Assembly (NCBI GenBank): GCA_013397455.1
Contig: VYZB01000330.1
Span: 842,331 to 906,330 of the forward strand
DNA from: Crotophaga sulcirostris
Lineage: Eukaryota > Chordata > Aves > Cuculiformes > Crotophagidae
Length of the DNA stretch: 64,000 nucleotides
Direction of reading: 5' to 3'
Below, piece by piece: positions 27,201-39,200 of the stretch. Made by a program: the position numbers and the translations under genes. The notes beneath the pieces are model-generated. The model did not search any database. It worked only from the letters and a program-made list of their open reading frames with translations, and was not told the origin of the DNA. Within the stretch, counting starts at the first letter, position 1, and every line of letters begins with the position of its first letter.

Positions 27201-30200
27201 CTTTTCCCATCAGACCCTGCTTACAGTAACTGTCTCCTAATTACTGCTTCTTCATTGCTCTTTTTCACTGCCCTTTCCTTACATATGTTTCCTGACATAG
27301 TTGTCAAATACAGTGTGGAAATAACTAACAGAATAGTTCAGATGTATGTTCCTAAGATGCCAACTGGGACATGATAAATTACATATTAACCACACAATTT
27401 ACTAATTTATTGTATCTACAGAAGCTTTCTACAGAAGCTTTCGACGATGCATACCAAACTGGAGCATACAGAGATTAACACATACATGTTTTTACAGAAT
27501 CTTATATTTCAAATTTTTTATTTTTAAAAGTAACCTATAAAAATCAATTTTTGCTTTAAAATAGTCACCACTTATAAATGTTAAGTAAATAGTCATGTGA
27601 GAAATCTCATCTTCTGACTAGCTTACCTCCTGTGGGACTTGTTTGAATTTTATGATTCTTATGAGTTGACACGGCGACTTATATGGTTTTTTTTTAAACC
27701 AATCTATATTAATTTACCAATACAGTCCATAAAGGAAATGCAAAGTAACAATCTATCTAACTAGAATAATTTTCATTTAATTTGATTGTTTTTACAGGAG
27801 TCAAATTATTTTAAATAATTTGTATAATGTTTTCGCCTCTGCTTTTGATGATTTTCTGTTGTTCATACTGGCTGATTCAATTAGAATTACCTGAAATGGG
27901 TAATAGATATTAAATATATGTCACACTAAAAGCCTACCAAAGACATTTGTGCTGTATGTCTGCAAGAAACGCTTATTTGCTTAACTGACATAGGACTTAT
28001 CTAAAGGAAGTACTGCTAACATTTTGGTGCAGAGGCACTGTAGGCTGTTCACTTGTGTTCATGGACTTGTTTTCCCCTGTAACATAATGTTTTGTAGATG
28101 AACAATGCAGCCTTAACAGACATATTTCAGTGATGAGGGCACTGCTACTCTGGTAACTATTCACTAGGATTGCACCAAATTTAGTAGGTTAAAACTAAAG
28201 GTTTAGTTAGAATTTGGTTTCTTTTTAATCAGCAGAATAATTAACATTTCAACAGAGCAAATTCTTCAAGCTTAACAGACTTTATGTAGTTTCAAATGAG
28301 TGTGGGGAATCTGCAGTCTCAGGGGCTTCTGGGAACCTTGGAAATGGATTTAATTTCAAATATTATTTTCAAATAGTACTACTCTGTCTAAAAGAATTTT
28401 AAAATATTTTATAAGATATTTAAGTATGATTCATCAATTGTAATCTTGCTAAGAGACAATTCACCAAAAAAACGGCCCTCAGTGCAAAAAACTGCTAACA
28501 GCTATTGTATTATCAATTCAGAGTTTATGACTATCAAAGTCCACTTAAACAAATTTTTCATAATTTCTCTATCAACAGGTGCATTTTTGTAAGATTTCGA
28601 TTCTATGGTTCTCTAGAGTTGTTGCACTAATGCATTAACTTTATCCTAGTAAAAGTAATTTGCTTTGTAGTAGCCTTTTCAGCTTCTCATAAAATTGTCT
28701 CTAGTAAACTCCAATACAAATGAAGGATCTGAGGGAATGAATCCACTCTATACAGCTGAAGGAGTCTATTAAAAGATTATGTTTGCTAGTTTTACATTTG
28801 ACTTTTGACAAGTATTTAGTTAACAGTTTCCTGTTAAATACTTAAAAGTTGAATGAGCTATAGAATTAAGCCTATTCTTCCTTAAAACATCAGAGCAAGA
28901 TCTTCATTTTTAAGCATCTGCCCTTCTCCCCCATATTTAATACAATATATGGGAAAAACTGGTGTTACTCTGGTCTGAAGTGTGAATTGATAAAAAACCT
29001 GTGCAACGGTAAATAAAATTAATAAAAACCAAGAAAGGATGGTGAATTTAAAAAATTACTCAAAATATTTAAAAAATAAAGACTTTTACAGATGATTATT
29101 TAAACTAGCTGGCAGGATTAAGGGAGGTACATCAACTTCTACCTTCCTGGTAACAGATTTTTAGATACAAGTCAAAGGTACCACTTATAAAAGTGGATTC
29201 AAATATAGTAAGTATTTCTACAGCAATGTGTGCTTTCATATAAAGTATTTTAGCAAGCATGTGACTGTAGGTCAGACTGAAAGATAGGCTTGAAGATTTT
29301 AATGAATCTTCATTTAGCAAATATAACCCACTGAATTATTTCAGTGCTTTAAAATGAATGTGCATATAAACACATACCTTGAAGAATTCTTTCTTTTCGA
29401 CTTGTTCATTGCCATCTGTATCCAACATTTTAAAGGCAATCTGAAATCCGGTCTGGGGCTCTGCAACAAATTGCAAAAGAACTTTATTTTAAGCACACAC
29501 ACACACTTAAACTAGTACTTAAATATTTAATGCAAAAGGATCACTGCCTAGATCAGTTCTCCATCGTTNNNNNNNNNNNNNNNNNNNNNNNNNNNNNNNN
29601 NNNNNNNNNNNNNNNNNNNNNNNNNNNNNNNNNNNNNNNNNNNNNNNNNNNNNNNNNNNNNNNNNNNNNNNNNNNNNNNNNNNNNNNNNNNNNNNNNNNN
29701 NNNNNNNNNNNNNNNNNNNNNNNNNNNNNNNNNNNNNNNNNNNNNNNNNNNNNNNNNNNNNNNNNNNNNNNNNNNNNNNNNNNNNNNNNNNNNNNNNNNN
29801 NNNNNNNNNNNNNNNNNNNNNNNNNNNNNNNNNNNNNNNNNNNNNNNNNNNNNNNNNNNNNNNNNNNNNNNNNNNNNNNNNNNNNNNNNNNNNNNNNNNN
29901 NNNNNNNNNNNNNNNNNNNNNNNNNNNNNNNNNNNNNNNNNNNNNNNNNNNNNNNNNNNNNNNNNNNNNNNNNNNNNNNNNNNNNNNNNNNNNNNNNNNN
30001 NNNNNNNNNNNNNNNNNNNNNNNNNNNNNNNNNNNNNNNNNNNNNNNNNNNNNNNNNNNNNNNNNNNNNNNNNNNNNNNNNNNTTTTAGTAAGTGATGCA
30101 GTAAACCATATGAATCTCCTTGAATGTAAGCACACTTTTTTAAACAGTTTTTAACTACCATTTTGAGGGATAACTAATGCAACGACAAAGCAAGAAAGGC

Positions 30201-33200
30201 CAGCATTACAGCCATGAATGTCCATCTCAACCCAACAACGGCGAAAATGTTGTGTGTTCTACTGTCCTGGTCCTAAATATTCTTTATAGCTGTTTTCATA
30301 AGCCCACGCCGCATCTGAAGTCTAGCTCTGCCCTGTTTATTAGAGCTCCTTTTCAGGTGAGAAGACTGGGAAGTGCCTTGAGAAAGCAATACTTATTCCC
30401 AAACTGCATGAAAGAGCTACTGTACTCCTCAGGTACTTCTTGCACGCCTTACTTGGCGCCAGTATTTGGAGTCTTCTGTAGCAAACAGATCAATCTTGTA
30501 ATCATGGCCAGCTTGCTCAGCTCCTGCTCCCGCTGTGTTAGCCCCAGGTCTTTTTTCTTCTTCCTTACTCCTCCCTCCCTAAACAAAGTACTCAAATGTT
30601 ACTGAAAGCAATAAACCATCCTTTCTGGACAAAAGCATGTTTTGTATGACTCCATCAAGCTCATTTTTTTCAGGAATTTTATGCAATTTTACCCTGCATT
30701 TCCTTCACCGGGTGGATGTTTTTTTCAACCCAAAAATGTAATGAGTTCTGAGTCTTGCAGGCACTATAAAAACACGGCGTGTTTTGAGCTCCTTCCCACA
30801 ATTTCCTGATCTTACTTTGCTTACAGGAGGCGGCCTCGCTCATTAGCCAGCCCACACAGGAGCAGCGTGCTGCTGAAATGCAGTTACAGTTCTCTGCAGC
30901 AGCAAGCACTTATCCCAGTAATTTCTGGAGCAGGTGAATTAATGCCACAACCCAGTCACTTCAGGCATTAATACGAAAGCCACAGACTTATCACCTCTAG
31001 AACATATTCATGTTTCCAAGAACAATGTTGGATTCATGAGGGCAGTGAAGTAGTATCTCTAAGAAAACTATAATGCCTTCAGAGTTTTTCTTTTGGAAAT
31101 ATATTCTTCCAGCTCCATCCTGGAAAGTTTTAAGTCTTGCTGTTTTTTAGAGAATCTTTCTGCAAAGGGAACAAGTTAAAGAAATACCCCGTTCCTTTTA
31201 TGTGATACCAAGACGGTTAAAGAAAGGACTATTTTTACATTTTAGAAATAACTACCTCTTCAGCAGCCAAATAATGTTCTCTGTGGAGTAACCCTGTGAT
31301 GTAGGGATATTTTATAAATACCATTGCAAGCTGCATAGCATAGCCCTTCCCCAGTAACTGGGTTGTAATAATGAAAACTGGCTTTCTTTTCATGGAAATG
31401 CCACATGCTAAATTTGTGTTACTAGTACAAAAGCAAGAAGAGCTTATCCTATAACATATTTAGAGAATAAAAGTAATTGATGTATTTAATAGTAATTCAT
31501 ACCATCTGTGCTGCAATTTTCAGATAAGAGAGCTGTTACTGAAAATATAGGACCTAAAGCTGCTTATACTGTTCAGAGATGACATACTTATCTGATATGA
31601 TGCAACCCCAAAGGTATGTGTTTGTAAAATAAGCACAGTTCAAAGACTACCTCAGATATATTTGTATTTAATTAGAATCAGGCAAAATTCCAAAATCTCA
31701 ACAGAAGAGCTTCATCTTGACTGTGAGTGCAGGTTAGAATTAGGTGCCTCCCCTCCAACTATTCCTACATTGACCAAGCTGTCAACTTGTGTGACTGGCT
31801 AATTGAAATGAAGCTTTGAGTAAAGGTGACAACTTCACTTCCTGGGCTCCTTCACCAGGTAGAGCTTTACCAGAAGCTCCATTAACCAATTGCTGGAAAT
31901 GAAATTCAATACAGCACTGGAAGAAAAAAGATAGTGATGATACAAGGCACACAGAAAAGAAAAAAGGGGATTATGGGGGCAAAGTAGAACCTTTGTCTGT
32001 TGCAAAATTACATTTTCAAGTTCAGTGTTGTTACAGACAGTGCTTTTGTACATCAGGCAGCATGGTCTGGTCAGCAGTGTCCTGGAACTCTGTGAACTTG
32101 GTGGCTCTTCTCCTGTTTCCCTATTGCTCTGTTGGTGACTTAGAAGAAGTCATTTAAATATTAATGGCTACTTTAAGAAATGCCACATTAATTCTCACCA
32201 GCGAGACAAGTTGTGTAACTGGGGCCTGACTGACACAGGATACTTGCTAGGCAAAGACAGAGGCACTAACACTTGTTGACATTTGCTTTCAAAATGATCA
32301 GTGAGATACTCCCCTGTGTAACCAAAGCAGCAGCATTAACACAGCATTTTTATCCTGCATCAAAAGGTGCTTTTGTTTTTGCAGTTCAATACATTCCTAT
32401 ACAAATTCTGTAAAAAAAAAATGTTACTTGATTGTCTGGAGAAGTGGAACAACTTGCTCTGATACTGCTTCACTTTTCTAATTGTTTCAGCCAATAAATC
32501 AGTGTGAGTTTACTTTCAGCTGCCATAGATTTTTAAAGAAATAGTATCTTTGGCATCTATTTCTGCAACTTTCGTTAAGGTATTCTTAAGCTATAATGTG
32601 GCTGTTGTGGTTGTCCTTTTTAAAAAAATATCCCTCTTTTTTGAGTTGCAACAAATATCTTAAAACCAGCTTTCTAACTGGGCTAGACTCTTGTATTATT
32701 TCTGATTTTAAAATCTACTTGAACATGGTTGAACTTGAACGCATGTTCAAGTTGTGCGTAGCACTGAAGAGTCACTACTGGTGAAATAGTATATTTATAT
32801 GTTAAAGAGGTTATCATAATGCATATAATACTACTTTATGCTGTGTACTAGCTGAAGTTTCCTAAGAGATCACCCTTCATGGTACGTTGTAGGAAGCAAG
32901 GTAGGGCTGTTGAGAAATGATGTAACTGTCTGAGAGGTGTGTACTGATGGTCATTATAGAATCATACAATGGTTTGGGTTGGAAGGGACCTTAAAGATAT
33001 CTATTTCCAACCCCCTGCCATGGGTAGGGACACCTTCCACTGGATCAGGTTGCTCAAAGCCCCATCCAGCCTGTCCTTGAATACATCCAAGGATGATGCA
33101 CCCACTATTTCTCTGGGCAACCTGTTCCTGTGACTCTCCATCCCAACGCTAAAATACGTCTTCCTGATATCTAATCTAAATCTCCCCTCTTTCAGCTTAA

Positions 33201-36200
33201 AATTATTATCCCTCGTCCTATCACTGCACTCGTTGATAAAGAGCCCCTCCCCAGCTTTCCTGTAGGCCCCCTTTAACTACTGGAAGGCTGGACATATTCT
33301 CTCCACTCTCTGGACACCAATGTTACTTGTTCATACTACATCATGAGAGGGTGGTTTTCTAGAGCAAGGAAAACTTGTCAATTTGTTTAAGGCCCTGCCA
33401 TGGACCTTGCAATTATGGAAGTTATGAGGCTCAAGCATCTACAGTCCATCTGGATAGGAAGGACTGCTTCCTTCTCTCCTTTTCCCATCCACTGATACCA
33501 TGAGCTCTAGTATGCATGGTTTTGTTCTTTTGCTTAACATGTTAGGCCTGTATAAGTATTTATTCAGGCGGAAAGGGACCTGGGAGTGCTGGTTGACAGG
33601 AAGCTCAACATGAGCCAGCAGTGTGCCCAGGTGGCCAAGAAGGCCAATGGCATCCTGGCCTGCATCAGGAATAGTGTGGCGAGCAGGACCAGAGAAGTTA
33701 TCGTCTCCCTCTACTCAGTACTGGTCAGGCCTCACCTTGAATACTGCGTACAGTTCTGGGCCCCTCGGTTTGGGAAAGATGTCAGGATACTGGAGAGTGT
33801 CCAGAGGAGGGCAACAAAGATGGTGAAGGGGCTGGAGCACAAGCCCTACAAGGAGCGACTGAGGGAGCTGGGGCTGTTTAGTCTGGAGAAGAGGAGGCTC
33901 AGGGGAGACCTTATTGCTCTCTACAACTACCTAAAAGGAGGTTGTAGTCAAGCGGGCCTTCGTCTCTTCTCACAGGTGACCAGTGACAGAACTAGAGGGC
34001 ATAGACTTAAGCTTCGTCAGGGGAAGTTTAAACTTGATGTTAGGAAGAAGTTCTTCACTGAAAGGGTGATTGGCCACTGGAATGCGCTGCCCAGGGAGGT
34101 GGTGGAGTCGCCAACCCTGGAGGTGTTTAAAGGGAGACTGGATGAGGCACTGAGTGCCATGGTTTAGGTGATGGGATGGTGTTAGTGTTGGCTTATAGGT
34201 TGGACTTGATGATCTCAGAGGTCCTTTCCAATCTTGTGATACTGTGATACTGTGATAAGTCTGTCAAACAGGACTGCATGTGGATTATTCCACGGGCATG
34301 CACGTGGACTACTTCACTACAAGTCCATGGGTCTCACTGCATAATGCTCATTGCACACATCTCAAATCTCAGCATTTTCCAGCATCACCTACGTTCCATC
34401 AGACCAATGAAGTGGAAAGCATGGCACGGCATAAGTATGAGCGAGGAAGCTCAGAAAATCCAAGATCACTTCCATGCACAACCCAAAAATGCCTGCTGTT
34501 CGGAGATAAAGCAAATACCAAAAAAAAGTTTTTTTAAAAAAAACTGACAGAGAAAAACGAAAGAGGCAAAGGAGGAGAAAGAAATACATACAAAATACTT
34601 GGGGAAAAAAAAGGAACAAAGCAAAAAAAAACACCCCAAAGGATTAAAAAGTCAAACAAAAAGACACTGCAGAAGTCTGCTGTTTATGTACATCACCCAC
34701 TGGATATCTGAACACATGAATAACAGGCAACAACCTTTTAGACATCACAACAGCTTTTTACATCACTGCATGAGCTATAATGTTAATGCCCCATTGTTCA
34801 AAATGACTAAAACTACTACTCAGGTGACAAATTATTTAGCTTCCTCCACGGTTCTTCTTCCCCTTATTATATGGTCCTGTAACCAATGTCTCTCCTCTCT
34901 CAAAGTCTCCTGAAAAGATATCATAATTTTTGAAGTACTGCTATGGACCAATGATAACACTAAGGAAGTAAGTTGCAATCAACTAAAGTTACATCCATTT
35001 ATATTTTAAGGCCTTATCAGTCTGTATACAATAGTTCTGTATGTTTCACTACAATGTAGAAATTTAGAAGTTAAAATATACCAGAAAAAGTTCCTGGAAA
35101 GCTGTTAGTAGCTGCGTATTTATGCATATGTATTTTAAATATATAATACTTACTCGTAAGGATGGTCAGCAAAAATAAATACTCTGCATAAGATATCAAC
35201 CCTGAAATAAAAGAGTTAAAAAATTACTTGGAAAAAAAATACTTATAGCAAGAGTTAAAAGATCAAATCTTATAAATATAAAAAATGTAGTTTAACATTC
35301 TATTAAGTAGGTTATTAAAGTAAGCCATGTTATTATTTAATAAAGATTTTACTTCTGTTTTTAGTGCTCTGAAGGTAAAATTCTCTATCCAGAGACTCAT
35401 CAACATTCATGTCTAATCAAGAAAGTAAAGTTTATTTGGTATTAATAAAAGGCCTACAAGAAATCTTTGGATTCTCACTGAAAACATTCAATGTTTATAT
35501 AAAAGGCAAATAAATTAAATGTGCTTTGTCACATTTAGTACCTGGGAGGAGAACTACTCTAACGTTACCCTGAAGGATCAAAGTCCTCCATCCCTTGGCT
35601 CGCTCGCAAAGGCGGAGAACAGCTTCCCTGTAATTCTCAAGGGGAACATGGCAACACGCAAAGCTGCCAAGCTGCTAGATTGTGCTGATAGTACTGCTGG
35701 GCCACGTGCCAAGACGAGGCTTTTTTTTTCTTTTTTTTCAAAAATAGGAACATGTCCTTTCTACAAGGTGAAAGTATTTTCCCCCCTTTAGAAGGAAAAT
35801 TCCAGTGTTTTCCTTTGAAATACTGCCTTAAGTGAAAAGCCTGAACAAACACAAAGATGTGATAGTGTCAAAATAGAGCATACGAGCTAAAGATAGAGAG
35901 CACATAATGAGGGTGGTTAAACAACAGAATCTGAACCATCTGCCCTGCAATAATGTTTAGAGAAAAAAATGTAAAGGGCTTTTTTATAATTCACTTTTCA
36001 AAATAACTGAGCTACTTTTAACTTGCGAGCTAAACATTGTATAATGCTGAAGCTGCTTAAAATAATGAACTTGAAACCTGCTTATCTATGCAAAGATAAG
36101 TAAATATAAATTATAAAAAATAGTTTAATTGATAGACAAGGAATCCACCTAAGCTTCAGTGATAAACAATTAACTTCTGATACATTACTATGCAGAGTCA

Positions 36201-39200
36201 ACAGCATTTGTATTTGACCTGAGATAGTGACTTAATGTCACAAGTTTTAAGTATCAGAGTTTAGAAATATTAAATTGCTGAATGCAATAGTTTGAAAATC
36301 CAAGAAAAAGTATTAGCTAAAGTCAGGTCTAATGCTAACCCTGTTGCCAGCTTCCTCTGGTCCTATATCTCAGTTTTCCCCTCCATCAATACAGGGCTAT
36401 TCACCCTATTATCCAGCATGCATCATGTCTAAGTCAGCACAGCACTACAATCACACAGTATGCTATGGAAATAAAAAATATTTTCATCTCAAAGATTTAG
36501 TTTTGCTTACAAGCTTCAGAGTTACTGCCATTGCAAGAATGCAATTTATTTGTATCACTGCAAAACTTGGAATCGTGTTCCCAGACGAAGTGTCCAGGAT
36601 TTCTACAAATTTGAAACCAAGCAGAGAAATAACTCCTACCCCAATTTTTTTTAGCTCATACATCTAAGTATAAGACAAGATAGAAAACCAGATAGAAACA
36701 AATAGGAGAGGAAAAGAAATCAAGAAAATAATGCAATGGGCAGTGATATAGATTCCTGCTTCCTAATTTTGTGTGTGTCAGAGCAAAAGAATGTTTAAAG
36801 GAAGAACATAAAGAAAGACAAGGAAGTAACTTTTCAAGTCTAAATAGGAAACATCTCCCAGTTGTGGACTGCAATGGTATCAGCACAAAGATCCCGGCCT
36901 AAAAACTTAACCAGCAAGGCTAGCATCACTGGCCAAGGTTAAGCTGGAGTTTAGGCTGTGTTGCACAGGGACAGTCTAGGGAAGGCCTGGGAGGTGAAGA
37001 CAAGCAGTGCTGGGATACAAAAGAGATGACATGGTCAAAGGAGTCATATAAGAAAAATATCTTTATCAAAGTGTTTGAAAGGACAGTAACATGGCAGATT
37101 ATGTTTGTTAAAGCCAGGGAAAAAAGGAGTTGCAATAACTGAGATACAAAATGTTGAGTGTCTGGAGAATTTTAGCTACGTGGGTAGACAGGGAACATTT
37201 TATTTTACAAAATTTTGCAGAAGGGATCTGCAAAATTTATATGGAGATAACAAAATGTAAAGAAAAGACCAATATAAAGACAGCACCCTGCTTACTGGCT
37301 CAAGAGAGAAGCACAGTGGCTCTATTCCCTTGAGGGCTGGTAAGAAGAGCCTTGCAAGAAATGGCAGAGGCAAGACACATCCTCTGTTTTCATCATCTTA
37401 TTGTAAATTGATTGAAAAGTCATTATAGTGGAATAAGTAAAAAAGGTAAATAAAATAAAAATACATTTAAAAATTCTTGATTTTCCTTTAAAACCTTTCT
37501 CGGTGCCTTAAAGCAAATCCACAGCCTGTCTGACATTTTCTGGCAGACAATATACTAAAATAATCTGAGATATGATTTTTTTTAACTCGTGGACTCATTT
37601 CCATAAAAATTCTTTTAATTTTATTGTCCTGTACAGAATGGCCATTTTACCTTATCCATAAAGTAAATTAAATATTTTGATAATTTTATTTTTATTGTAA
37701 TCATTACAAAGTTACTCAAATTAAAAGATGCAATGCAATAAATCAAAAAAAAAAGAAAATTCTATTCGTGTCCAAGCATAATTTAAAAGATAAAAGCTTC
37801 ACATACTGTTGAATGACTCAGCATGCTTGCAGCCAAGTATTGCAGTTAGCATTGGCAAAATACTGTCCTTTTCTAACACTAAATGAACCTTCTGTGTCCC
37901 TCCCTGGAAATCTCTACCCTCAAACTTTATCGCAAATGCTGACAGTACAAAATTCTTATTGCTGAATAAATCATTATTAAAAAACCTACAAAATACAATG
38001 TGAATTTTAAAACTGCCCACTAGAAGGCAGAATTCCCTAGCGTTTCGTTTTACAAACTGGACTGATGATAGTTTTCCCTCTACTTGATATTTAAATAACA
38101 ATTTGAAGGTAGTTAAAATAATCTCAGCCAAACAGTGGAAGAGGTGTAGACTCATTATTCTAGTACTTGTAAAAGTGCTGTTTAATACATAAATAATCAC
38201 ATTTTAAATATGTAATAATAACGCAACTCAAGGCAAAAGCATCAAAGTCAATAAGGCATCGTGACCAAAAACTGTAAAAACTCCCTGTGTTGTGGAGACG
38301 TAAGGATGACTGCACTGCAAGTTCCTGCATCATCTCAAACTCCTACCTGACCTTTGAAGGACAGAGCATATGGGCCCACAGTCCCAAGCAAGGGGAGATC
38401 GATGCCTTGTCCAGAAAGCAAACGATGCCAAGCTGAGCTTATCACTGAGTCCACTTGCTGCCAAGAAGACAACTGGGAGAGGTGCAATAAAAGGAGGCTG
38501 CGCTGATTTGCTGTGTTTTCACTTTCTATTGGTGGATTCCCAGTTTTCCCAGGCAGAGTGCTTTGGGCATTTGCAGTGTCGACTACCAGAAAAAGAAAGG
38601 TTTGAAAAAAGCAGGGATAGAGAAAGAGTATCCAGGAATCAAAGACTGGGAATCCTTTAGACCGAATCCTGAGAAAGCACATGATGATGAGCAATTTGAA
38701 AAGGCATGGAATGATGACTCAGTACAAAATCCACCCTTCCCTAGGACAGGGAAAAAAAAATGCTTCTCTTGTTCAGAGATGTTTCAGGGCTGCTGGGGCT
38801 TACAGGAGGGGACAAGCAAGGTATCCAGCTCAAGACCCCTCCACTTCTGCACAGGGAAGCAAGAAATGAATCGCAGGCAGAAGAGGCCATGAGCCCAAAG
38901 GGCAGGTGAAATGCTGCAGGCTGAGACAGAGGGCTGCTCTCTTGGCACAAGCTGCCAGCCGTGCCCAGGGATCTGCTGTGCATGGAGAGAGCACGGCTCC
39001 TGCCTGCCAAGGAACTGCAGCACTCCAAAGGCAGCTTTATTTTCCAGAAATGTCCATGGGATAAAGGATTCAGGCTGAACTCCACGATACAGAAAGTTTG
39101 TGAATAGACGCTGCTGGTCTTTCTCATTAGTTTGGGGATTGAAGTCTTTGTTACTGGCGAAATGGTTAATTACTCATCTATTTGGTTTCCTTGATACTCT

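Larger units (their letters stand above)
29461..35153 (-). other. MICU2 intron between visible exons 3 and 4 (about 5.7 kb including gap)
   Basis: It contains a short CA repeat, the assembly gap and an inverted pair of CR1 copies (32957-33326 minus, 33563-34257 plus). The remaining sequence, including 30084-32956 and 34258-35153, has nothing I can name. Confidence 0.85.

Noticed and set aside
29530..30161. Long open frames across the N run
   Set aside because: They are open only because undetermined bases contain no stops.
30177..30605. 142-codon open frame on the plus strand next to the gap
   Set aside because: No family resemblance, runs of Phe and Ser from T-rich sequence; judged chance.
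37799..38200. 133-codon open frame on the minus strand in a MICU2 intron, with a donor-like GTATGT near its end
   Set aside because: Inserting it would not match any MICU2 region between visible exons 2 and 3, which already join in phase. No acceptor-bounded exon is evident.
38563..38892. Lys/Glu-rich open frame on the plus strand
   Set aside because: It looks protein-like in places but has no recognisable family and no splice support.
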